In this document: one piece after another, positions 7,304-16,400 of the stretch
Layout of the letters: every line of letters begins with the position of its first letter
Position numbering within the stretch: position 1 is the first letter of the stretch
Origin: Burkholderiales bacterium RIFCSPLOWO2_12_FULL_61_40
GTDB taxonomy: Bacteria; Pseudomonadota; Gammaproteobacteria; Burkholderiales; Burkholderiaceae_C
Direction of reading: 5' to 3'
NCBI GenBank assembly: GCA_001770935.1
Contig: MESI01000078.1
Location: 1 to 58,911 of the forward strand
DNA length: 58,911 nucleotides
The notes under the pieces: generated by a model
The model's database searches: none
What the model saw: only the letters and a program-made list of their open reading frames with translations
What the model was told of the DNA's origin: nothing
Program-made: the position numbers and the translations under genes

Positions 7304-9175
7304 CTAAAGCATCCAGGTCCACAACGACAAGGTCAACCAATCGTTGAAGGTATGGGTCAATATCCACCACAGTCGCCGCCCCCCAACCTCAACTTTTCCC
7401 ACCCCCTCCATCCCGGGGCGCAAACGCTGCACTTGGTGGCCAAGACTGGCCTCAACCCTGAAGAAATTCTTTCCATCCTGCGCAGTGGCCACCGGGGTGA
7501 CCTTGACCACCGTCAGCGGCATGGACTCTTCCGAGATGCCTGTAATAACAATCCGTCCGCTCTGCCCAACAGCCACATGCCGGATTTCACGCTCGTCCAC
7601 CTGCAAAATAACCCGGTAGCTCTGCAAAGGCGCAATTTCAAACAACTTCTTGCCAACCTCCACCGGAGACCCAATTTGCTGGCTCAAATCCCCTGACACC
7701 ACCACCCCATCAAAAGGTGCCTTCAAATGCGCCCGGTCGATTTTTTCGGTAACCAGGGCAAATTGCGCCTCGGACTGTCTGAGCTGCGCGCCAATCACCT
7801 GCACCGCCGTCATGTCATGCGTAGCCATCGCCTCACGCAAGCGGTTGTCAAACTGGTCGCGCTCGCTGGCCCATCGCACCTGCTCGATCTTCAATTCTCT
7901 GTCATCCAACTGCGCCAGCGCTTGGTCTTTTTTAACGGTATCGCCTGCACGCACCAAACTCGCGGCAATAAACCCCTCAAACGGTGCAGCCACCACACGC
8001 TGCACCTCACCCTCGATCACCGTCTTGGCCGTCACGCGGTAGTCAATATGCACCAGCACCAGCAGTGCAACAACAAACAATGCCACGCTTGCAGCCGCTT
8101 TCCACACCAAATGCCGTGGCCCAAACAGCTTTTCAAGCACATTGTTAGTTTCACTCACCATGCGGCTCAGCGCACTGCGTTCAGCGGCCTTCCTTTGCTC
8201 CATCACAGGGGTTACCAGCGCGCCAAACGCCTCCAGCCAAGCCATGTCGGCAGCATCAAACCCTAACTCGGCTGACTTTTCCAACACCACAACGCCAATA
8301 CAACGGGTCCCCAGAATCAGTGGATAAGACAACACATCACTATCGCCAGAGCAAGCCAGCAATGCCAAGTGTTGCGGGTACGGCGCAGACGCCGCCGCAT
8401 CTGCCTCACCACGAACAACCGTACTGACCAACACCGGCTTGCCATGGTCATACGCCTCTTCCATCGCCTTGGTATAGGCCTTCACGATGGGCGTATTCTT
8501 CTCGAAGGTTGCCGCCTCGGACAAGGCGACAACCTTCACAACAGAATTCTCAACCAGCCCAATGGCCACACGCGAACAGGCAAAACGCTGCCGCAGTTCA
8601 TTGGCCACCTCAAACAAAGCCTGCTGAAACTTGCCATGCCGCAGTGCCACAGCTGTGGCCTCCAGTACCCCACTCACGCGCTCCATGCCTAGGGTTGCCA
8701 ACTCAAGTTCGCGCTGCGCAAACATGTTGGTCAGCCACGCGCTGCCCCAATGTATCAACCGCAAGGCAGCTTGCACCTCCTCATCTGAGCCGCCCAGATC
8801 AAGGGTTACCACTCCACCAACTCGCTGTCCCACCATGATGGGGTAGGCAATATGGGTGAACTTCACCCCCTGCGTCGCATCAGGAGCCACAACGCTACGC
8901 TTCTCACTCAGCGCGCGCTCCACCACAGTGCTTAGGCGCGCCATGTCTGGCGCGGCGTCTGGCCAGGCGGCCACCGGTACAAAGGTTTGGGCGTCAACGC
9001 CTTCAATCAGTATGGCGGCCACACGGGCAGACTGCGTCTGACTACAAATCAGGGAAAGCCATGCACTGAAAAATTCGTTCGAATTTTTGGCAAGGATGAA
9101 CGCATCCCAAGGCAAAACATCGCGACTGCGTCGCAGCAATCTGTTGGGAGAATTCGAGGGAGAGTTGTCAGCCAT
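7304..9175 (-). CDS. Tandem-GAF / HlyD fusion, sensory adaptor
   Basis: This 623-residue protein has two GAF-like cytoplasmic domains (about 45-150 and 185-320), each ending in the usual 'YPIMVGQRVGGVVTLDLGG' or 'YPLILGTRCIGVVVLEK' strand pair. One membrane helix follows (about 357-377, VALFVVALLVLVHI), then a periplasmic HlyD adaptor with both lipoyl halves (VVAAPFEGFIAASLVRAGD; LKAPFDGVVVSGDLSQQIG) and a short coiled coil. The layout links small-molecule or redox sensing in the cytoplasm to a periplasmic secretion part. It is the first gene of the operon. No ribosome-binding site precedes the ATG; a TATGAT box ends six bases before it, so a leaderless start is possible but unproven. Confidence 0.86.
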   Translation of the reverse strand: MADNSPSNSPNRLLRRSRDVLPWDAFILAKNSNEFFSAWLSLICSQTQSARVAAILIEGVDAQTFVPVAAWPDAAPDMARLSTVVERALSEKRSVVAPDATQGVKFTHIAYPIMVGQRVGGVVTLDLGGSDEEVQAALRLIHWGSAWLTNMFAQRELELATLGMERVSGVLEATAVALRHGKFQQALFEVANELRQRFACSRVAIGLVENSVVKVVALSEAATFEKNTPIVKAYTKAMEEAYDHGKPVLVSTVVRGEADAAASAPYPQHLALLACSGDSDVLSYPLILGTRCIGVVVLEKSAELGFDAADMAWLEAFGALVTPVMEQRKAAERSALSRMVSETNNVLEKLFGPRHLVWKAAASVALFVVALLVLVHIDYRVTAKTVIEGEVQRVVAAPFEGFIAASLVRAGDTVKKDQALAQLDDRELKIEQVRWASERDQFDNRLREAMATHDMTAVQVIGAQLRQSEAQFALVTEKIDRAHLKAPFDGVVVSGDLSQQIGSPVEVGKKLFEIAPLQSYRVILQVDEREIRHVAVGQSGRIVITGISEESMPLTVVKVTPVATAQDGKNFFRVEASLGHQVQRLRPGMEGVGKVEVGGRRLWWILTHTFNDWLTLSLWTWML

Positions 9176-9222
9176 TGACGATCATAGAAAATAAAAAAAC
9201 TACAAATAACAGCTCTGGTGCG

Positions 9223-9313
9223 TTCAGGGCTTGGGGTTGTGTGTCGAAGCTGGCGCCCTCTGGCAGGCCGGTGACTTGGTAGGCGAGCGTAGCTCCGTCA
9301 ACCATGACAGCAA
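9223..9313 (-). pseudogene. Relic of an Ig-like (He_PIG) repeat related to the giant gene
   Basis: On the minus strand this gap reads as a piece of a He_PIG-type repeat, including LAYQVTGLPEGASFDTQ. The giant protein has TYQVAGLPEGASFDADT and FTGLPEGASFDAQTHTLN in its own He_PIG block. DNA similarity to the stretch near 25728-25790 is also plain, for example a shared 20-base run beginning GTCGAAGCTGGC. The relic has no start and its frame drifts into unrelated sequence before the GAF-HlyD gene. It is therefore a remnant of a second giant-type gene, or a displaced piece of the present one. Confidence 0.65.
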
Positions 9314-9325
9314 GGACGCGCGCAA

Positions 9326-9688
9326 TCAGCCAGTCAGGCCAGTCACGAGCGTGTGAACCTGCCGTTTCATTGTCGGCAGGTCGTTCTGTATGGTATTCCA
9401 GACGGCACCCAAGTCAACCTCGAAGTAGGCATGCGAAACGCGGTTGCGCATCGCATAGATCACCACCCATGGGATTTCGGAGTGTTTGTCGGCGAAACCA
9501 GGATCAGTCTTCTTGATGTTGTTGGCCGCTTCGCCGAGGATTTCGATGTTGCGGATGACGCCATCCTGGATCAATTGGTCTAGCATGAAGGCGTCTTGAT
9601 CAATGGCAACGGTGTACCGCTCAATTCTCTCGATGGCCTGCAGAATGTGTGCAAGATAGTCTCCTGTTCGAAGTTTGTCTTTGCTCAT
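9326..9688 (-). CDS. hepT: HepT-family toxin, HEPN ribonuclease (DUF86)
   Basis: A 120-residue all-helical HEPN protein. It carries the RX4HXY motif as R81-N-R-V-S-H86-A-Y88, which in this family forms the RNase active site, with the tyrosine as the residue that the partner enzyme modifies. NIEILGEAANNI in the second helix is also typical of DUF86. It overlaps mntA by four bases (ATGA), with the antitoxin first, as is usual in HEPN-MNT pairs. Expected role: an RNA-cleaving toxin held inactive by adenylylation by MntA. Length and motif are intact, so it is probably functional. Confidence 0.9.
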   Translation of the reverse strand: MSKDKLRTGDYLAHILQAIERIERYTVAIDQDAFMLDQLIQDGVIRNIEILGEAANNIKKTDPGFADKHSEIPWVVIYAMRNRVSHAYFEVDLGAVWNTIQNDLPTMKRQVHTLVTGLTG

Positions 9689-9975
9689 ACCGGCAATGCC
9701 TCTGCCAGAACACTGCCCCGAAACTTCATTGGCAAGGCGTTGGGCGTGAGCACGTCCACGGTCACTCCCAACAAATGCTCCAACTCGACTTGAATGACAG
9801 CAATATCCATCAAGCTGGTCTGTGAGGTCGGGTCGACCAAGATGTCGAGGTCGCTCTCCTCTGTATCGTCACCATGTACGACGGAGCCGAATACCCGCGC
9901 ATTGCCAGCGCGGTGTGCCTCGACAATGCGCCGGATGGCATCACGATGGGTATGCAATGCAATTGATGGTTTCAT
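9685..9975 (-). CDS. mntA: MntA-family nucleotidyltransferase antitoxin
   Basis: A 96-residue minimal nucleotidyltransferase. The motif GS-x3-G-x7-DLD is seen as GSVVHGDDTEESDLD (30-44) with a third acidic residue at D74 (VTVDVL), so the metal-binding triad is complete. In HEPN-MNT modules this enzyme transfers AMP to the HepT tyrosine and neutralises the toxin. It is the first gene of the two-gene operon, 124 bp downstream of the giant gene on the same strand. No strong ribosome-binding site is visible before the ATG. Confidence 0.9.
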   Translation of the reverse strand: MKPSIALHTHRDAIRRIVEAHRAGNARVFGSVVHGDDTEESDLDILVDPTSQTSLMDIAVIQVELEHLLGVTVDVLTPNALPMKFRGSVLAEALPV

Positions 9976-10099
9976 GATGTTGGCGTTGGTGTGTCAGTGA
10001 GAATGGCATGTTAAACGGGCATGCGCGCGGGATCAACCATAGCGCTGCGGAAAGGCCTCCTTGCGGGCAGCCCTGACCACGCGCTGACGAAAACCATTT

Positions 10100-10419
10100 T
10101 CACCCCTTGACCCTCACCGTCAACCCGGTTTTCTGGGCCAGGGTGCGTTGACTCGACGCGTTCGCCAGCAAATCAGTCACCCAGTCGTCTGGCTTCACGC
10201 CAAACGATGCTTGTAGCGCACTACCGCCCCAGTCTACCCGCAGTGCGTTCGCGCTGGATTGGGTGTTGTGTGCCGCTGCGGATGCGCCGCCACCATTCAC
10301 CACGATGTAATGCACCGGTGTGTCACGATCATCCCGTGTTTCGGTGCCGCAAGCGGATCGCACCACAATGCTGACCCCGCCATTGTGGCTATCGACCACG
10401 GGCACAGTCCCCGCACCGG
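10100..10419 (-). other. C-terminal tail of the giant protein
   Basis: The last 105 residues contain 'GGVSIVVRSACGTE' and end with 'RVDWGGSALQASFGVKPDDW' and a basic tail (TLAQKTGLTVRVKG). The segment around 'DWGG' and 'DDWVTDLL' differs from the repeat domains and may be a family-specific end. I see no LPXTG, PEP-CTERM or beta-barrel autotransporter end. Confidence 0.45.
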
Positions 10420-13400
10420 GCGCCACCACTGCCAAGGTAAAGGTCTGCAGCGTCACGCCACCCTTGCCATCACTGGCGCTGATTCTAAAGCTGTAATTGC
10501 CCGCCACCGTGGGGCTCCAGGTGAGCACGCCCGTTTGGCTGTTGATGGTGGCACCGGCGGGGGCCTGGCTCAGGCTGTAGCGCACCGTATCGCCATCCGC
10601 ATCGCTGGCGTTTGCGGCGTAGCTGAACACGGTGGGCACCGTTGCGCTGGCTTGTTGAAAGCCCGTGGCGCTCAAGACCATGTCGTCAAAGTCCTTGTCG
10701 CCACCACCCGTCAGGTCTTCCCACTGCAAGGTGAGCTTGCCGCTGTCCTGGCCGCTGAAGCTGGCATGCAAATGGTCAAATCCATCCGGGTTGGCTTGCT
10801 GGAAGCTAAAGAACGCCAGCGGCCCTTTGCCCGATCCACCCCCCAGCGCATTGGCCGGGTTCCTGGCGCGCCAGGTGCTGATGCTGGCATTTTGGATCAG
10901 ATAAAAGCCCACGTACTGCCCCCCACCCAGAGTGGTCCTGGCATGGCCCCCCACACCGGTGCGCCCACCGAACACCGTCACGGCCCGGCTGGCGTCCAGT
11001 GCGGCCTGCGCGTAGCCTGCATCACCCGCTCGCAGGGTGCCGATGCGCCCGCTGGCGTCGTCCACCCGGAAGTAGCCCACTTCGTTGGCATACGCCCCCC
11101 CACGCTCGGTGAGCCTGAAGGTGGCCGTCATGCTGGCCTCGCTGTTGGGCGCAGCCACTGTCTGGAACACGCTGTCCCCCACCACCGTGGTGCTGGCGTT
11201 GAGGGTGATGCTGGCAGGTGGCGTGCTGGTGAACACTGGTGCATCGGCCACCGGCAACACCGTCACAGTCAAATTGGCTGTGGTGCTGCTGGTATTGCCG
11301 TTGGCTTGCTCAGTGGCGCTGGCCACCACGCGCAGGTTCAGCGTGCCGTTGAAGTCCGCAGGCGGCACCAGGCTCAAGTTCCCCAGGCTCCAGTCAGTGA
11401 TGTCGACCGTGGCCTGGTCCTGGGTGGCGGTGAAGCTGTGCGTGCCGTCGCTCAGCGTGGCACCCAAGGGCAGTGCTTGCAGGCTCAGCGTCAGCACTTC
11501 GGAGCCATCGGTGTCCACCAGGGCGGCGCTGATGCGCGACAAGCGAATGGCGCTGTCTTCCCAGCCGGTGTTGGCCGGCAGGGTTTCGTTCAGGGCGATG
11601 TTGTCAAGCATCATGCCCCGGCCATTGGCGTCCACTTGGGTGGCCTCCGATGCAATGCGCAGGGTTTGCTTGCCGCCGGTGCCCATGAACTGGAATGACA
11701 GGGCCTGCCAGTTGAGTGCCGTGCTGGCGCTGGTGCCGTCCCAGCCGCCGATGCGTTGGCCGTCCACATAGATGCCGATGCGGGTGTAGTCGGCGCTGTA
11801 GCCCAGGCGCCCGGCGGCCTCCAGGCTGAGGGTGTAGCTGGCACCCGCCACGGTGTCCACGCTACGCTCTAGCCCCAGGGTCTGGTGCATGTGGCCACCG
11901 GAGTTGTTGAGTTCCAGCCAGTTCTTACCGGCGTTGATCGCTGCGCTGACGCTGCGCAGCTTGTGGGTGGCGTCCATCATTTTGTCGGCGGTGCTCCAGA
12001 TTTCAAAGCCGTTGGAGCCGCCTTTTCTGCTGTCGGGGCGGGTCAAGAGCGTCCAGCCCTCCAACTCGCTTTGCTGCACCAGGGTGGAGGTGCTGTTTTT
12101 ATTGCTGACACTTTCCCAGCCTGTGCGCCACAGTTCTTTGGGTGCATCGGCGACGTCGGTGAGCACCAGTTGGGGGGCGTCGGCTACCGCCGTGACCTGG
12201 ATGCGCACCGTGGCGGTGTTGGACCAGGCTTGGCCGTCCCACAGGGCGTAGCTGAAACTGTCTTCACCGCTCCAGTGGGCCAGCGGGGTGTAGGTGTAGC
12301 TGCCCTTGGCGTTTTGCACCAGGGTGCCGTGGGTGGGCTGGCTCTTGAGTTCCAGGCTGAGGGTGTCGCCATCGGCATCGCTGTCGTTGTCCAGCAAGGC
12401 CAGTGTCACGCGCCCATCTTCGTCCAGGGTGGCGCTGTCATCCTGCGCCACGGGCGCGTCGTTGACCGCCGTGATGGTGATTTGCACCACGCTGCCCGCA
12501 CTGAACTGGCCGTCGCTCACGGTGTAGCCGAAGCTGTCGGTGCCGTTGAAGTTGGCGTTGGGCGTGTAGGTGTAGCTGCCGTTGGCGTTTTTAACCAGGG
12601 TGCCGGATTGCGGGGCACCTACGCTCAGGCTCAAGGCATCACCGTCCACGTCGCTGGCACCTTCGAGCAGCGTGAGCTCCACGCGGCCGTCTTCGGCCAC
12701 GGTGGCTTGTATCGGGGTGGCTACCGGGGCGTCGTTGACTGCCGTGACGGTGATGCGGACGGTGGCGACATTGCTGACCAGCACGCCGTCGGTCACGGTG
12801 TAGGTGAAGCGGTCGGCGCCGTTGAAGTCAGGAGCCGGTGTGTAGCTGAAGCTGCCGTTGGCGTTTTGCACCAGAGTGCCGTGGGCGGGCTGTGTTTCTA
12901 TGACAAATTGCAGCTCGGCCGCCGTGTTGTCTGCGTCAGCAGCTATCAAAGTAATAGCGACGGTGCCGTCTTCCTGCACGCTAACCGCGACATCCGCCGC
13001 CACCGGGGCGTCGTTCACAGGCGTCACCGTCAGGCTGACGGTTGCAATGCCGGAGTCCAGTTCGCCGTCGTTCACGCGGTAGGTGAAGCTGTCCAGACCG
13101 AAGTAGTTGGCATCGGCCGTGTAGCTGAAGCTGCCATCCGCGTTGACCGCCAATGTGCCGTGGGTGGGGCCTGCAACGATCTGTGCGCTCAGGGTGTCGC
13201 CTTCCACGTCGCTGGCGCCCTTGAGCGGGTCGATCACCAAGGAGCTGTCTTCGGCCAGGCTCAGGCTGTCGCCAGCCAGCACGGGCGCGTCGTTAACCGC
13301 CGTGACGGTGATGTAGGCCGTGGCTAGGTTGCTGACCAGCTCACCGTCGGTCACGGTGTAGCTAAAGCTGTCGGCGCCGTTGAAGTTGGCATCTGGCGTG

Positions 13401-16400
13401 TAGCTGAAGCTGCCGTTGGTGTTTTGCACCAGGGTGCCGTGAGCGGGCTGGGTCTCAATGACAAATTGCAGCTCATCCCCCGTGTTGTCCGCGTCGGCAG
13501 CTATCAAAGTAATAGCGACGGTGCCGTCTTCCTGCACGCTAACCGCCACATCCGCAGCCGCCGGGGCGTCGTTCACAGGCGTCACCGTCAGGCTGACCGT
13601 GGCCAGACCTGAGTCCAGTTCGCCGTCATTGACGCGGTAGGTGAAGCTATCCAGACCGAAGTAGTTGGCGTCTGCCAAGTAGCTGAACGTGCCGTCCGCA
13701 TTGACGGACAGGCTACCGTGCAACGGACCCGCCACAATGGCTGCGTTCAGCGCTGTGCTGTCCACATCCGTAGCGGTTGCCAAGAGGTTGCCGGTTACAG
13801 CGGTGTCTTCCGCAGTTGTCAACGCTTGGTTGCCCAGGGTCGGCGCATCGTTCATGGCTGTCACGTTGATGCTCAGCGTGGCTTCGTTGCTCAAGGCGCC
13901 TTCGCTGTCGCGCAGGGCGAAGCGAACGCTGTCGGTGCCGTTGAAGTCAGCGGCTGGCATATAGGTGTAACTGCCATCCGCGTTCTGGCTCAGCATTCCG
14001 TTTGTAGGGCCGTTGACGATGACCGGAGTCAGCGTCACGTCTTCCACATCCAGGCCAAAGGCGCGCAGATCGACGATGAGCGTGCTGTCTTCGCTGATGG
14101 TTGCTGCTGCATCGGTTGCTACGGGTACGTCGTTGACGGCAGTCATCGTCAAGCTAACCGTTGCAAGACCGGAGACCAATGAGCCATCATTCACACGGTA
14201 GGTGAAGCTGTCGGCGCCGAAGTAGTTGGCGTCTGCCAAGTAGCTGAACGTTCCGTCAGCGTTAACACTCAGGGCGCCGTGCTGCGGTCCTGCAACGATA
14301 GCCGCGTTCAGCATCGCGTTGTCCACATCGGCTGCCGTTGCCAGCAGGTTGCCGATCACGGCGGTGTCTTCCGCCATCGTCAACGCTTGGTTGCCAAGCA
14401 GGGGGGCGTCGTTGACTGCGGTGACGGTGATGGAAACCCTAGCTAGGTTGGAATCCAACTCACCATCGTTCACTTTGTAGGTGAAGCTGTCCGTGCCATT
14501 GAAGTCCTGGTTGGCCAGATAGCTGTAGCTGCCGTTGGCATTGCGCGTCAACGCGCCGTGCTGTGGCTGGGTCTGTATGACAAATTGCAGGCTAGCCCCC
14601 GCAGAATCTGCGTCAGCAGCTATCAAGTTGATAGCAACCGGCGTATCTTCCGCAGTGCTGACAATTACGTCTGTAGCTACTGGCGCGTCGTTGACCGGGG
14701 TGATGGTCAGGCTGACGGTGGCAACGCCCGAGTCCAGCGCGCCATCGCTCACCTTGTAGGTGAAGCTGTCGGCTCCAAAGTAGTTGGCATCCGCAAGGTA
14801 GCTGAACGTGCCATCGGCATTCACGGTCAAACTGCCGTGCTGTGGCCCGGCCACGATCTGGGCGCTCAGGGTGTCGCCTTCCACGTCGCTGGCGCCCTTG
14901 AGCGGGTCGATCACCAAAGCGCTGTCTTCGGCAAGGCTCAGGCTGTCGCCAGCCAGCACGGGTGCGTCGTTAACCGCCGTGACGGTGATGTATGCCGTGG
15001 CTACGTTGCTGACCAAGTCACCGTCGGTCACGGTGTAGGTGAAGCTGTCGGTGCCGTTGAAGTTAGGAGCCGGGGTGTAGCTAAAGCCCCCCACCGAGCT
15101 GCGAACCAATGTGCCATGCAGTGGCTGGGTTTCTATGACAAATTGCAGCTCAGCTCCCGTGTTGTCTGCGTCAGCAGCTAGCAAAGTGATAGCGACTGAG
15201 CCGTCTTCCTGAACGCTAGCCGCCACATCTGCAGCCACCGGTGCGTCGTTCACAGGCGTCACCGTCAGGCTGACAGTCGCCAAACCGGAGTCCAGTTCGC
15301 CGTCGTTCACGCGGTAGGTAAAGCTGTCGGCACCAAAGTAGTTGGCATCCGCCGTGTAGCTGAAAGTGCCGTCGGTGTTGACCGCCAATGTGCCGTGGGT
15401 GGGGCCGGCGACGATCTGGGCGCTCAAAGTGTCGCCTTCCACGTCGCTGGCACCCTTGAGTGGGTCGATCACCAAAGAGCTGTCTTCGGCCAGCGTCAGA
15501 CTCTGGCCTGGCAGCACCGGTGCATCGTTGACCGCTGTGACGGTGATGCGTGCCGTGGCTACATTGCTGACCAAGTCACTGTCGGTCACGGTGTAGGTGA
15601 AGCTGTCTTCCCCGTTGAAGTCGGCGTTGGGCGTGTAGCTGAAAGTGCCGTTTGCCTTGGCAACCAGCACACCATGGGCGGGCTGGGTTTCTATGACAAA
15701 TTGCAGCTCAGCGCTCGTATTGTCTACGTCAGCAGCTAGCAAATTGATAGCAACAGTGCCGTCTTCTTGCACGCTAACCGCCACGTCCGCAGCCACCGGC
15801 GCGTCGTTCACCGGCACCACTGTCAGGCTGACCGTGGCCAAGCCGGAGTCCAGTTCGCCGTCGTTGACGCGGTAGGTGAAGCTATCTGTACCGAAGTAGT
15901 TGGCCTCTGCCGTGTAGCTGAAGCTGCCATCGGTGTTGACGCTCAGGCTACCGTGCTGTGGCCCGGCCACGATCTGGGCGCTCAAGGTGTCGCCCTCCAC
16001 ATCGCTGGCCTGGGCCAGCGGGTTCAGGGTGAGCTTGCCGTCTTCAGTCAGGGTGGCGTCCAGCCCGGTGGTATCGGTAGCCACCGGTGCGTCATTCACC
16101 GCTGTGATGTGCAGGCTGACGGTGGAGGTGTTGGAGTCCACCACGCCGTTGCTTAAGCGGTAAGTGAAGCTGTCGTCTCCGAAGTAATTGGCATCTGGCG
16201 TGTAGCTGAAGCTGCCATCAGCGTTGACTTGCACCGTGCCATGCACCGGGGCGGCCACCACTACCGGGGCAAAGCCGCTTTGCGGGGCTAGCACATCGTT
16301 GGCTAGGGCCACGATCTGGGCCACTGTGTCTTCCGCGCTGGTGGCGCTGTCGTCCAGGGTTTGCGCCTGGCCAAGCAGGCGCACGTCGCTCACCGTGACT

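Noticed and set aside
769..9175. A standard RND or ABC efflux system
   Set aside because: Adaptor and TolC genes are present but no RND pump or ABC transporter gene lies in the window; the only ATPase is SecA-like.
10033..10098. A 22-codon readable stretch after the giant stop (minus strand, containing RVVRAARKEAFPQRYG)
   Set aside because: It looks like the end of some protein but is too short to name, and no upstream part is present. It may be a relic, but I cannot support a call.
9176..10099. Transposon or integrase remnants that would explain insertion of the toxin-antitoxin pair
   Set aside because: No transposase, integrase or clear target-site duplication is visible.
10259..11698. 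Long plus-strand frames opposite the giant gene (for example 479 codons here and 480 codons at 11885-13327)
   Set aside because: They are antisense shadows of a GC-rich repeat array. The minus frame has recognisable domains; the plus frames have none and are rich in His, Gly, Ala and Arg.
12175..16350. Regularly spaced repeats that could suggest a CRISPR-like or satellite array
   Set aside because: The units are about 279 and 558 bp and encode VCBS-like domains in one open frame; there are no short repeats with unique spacers.
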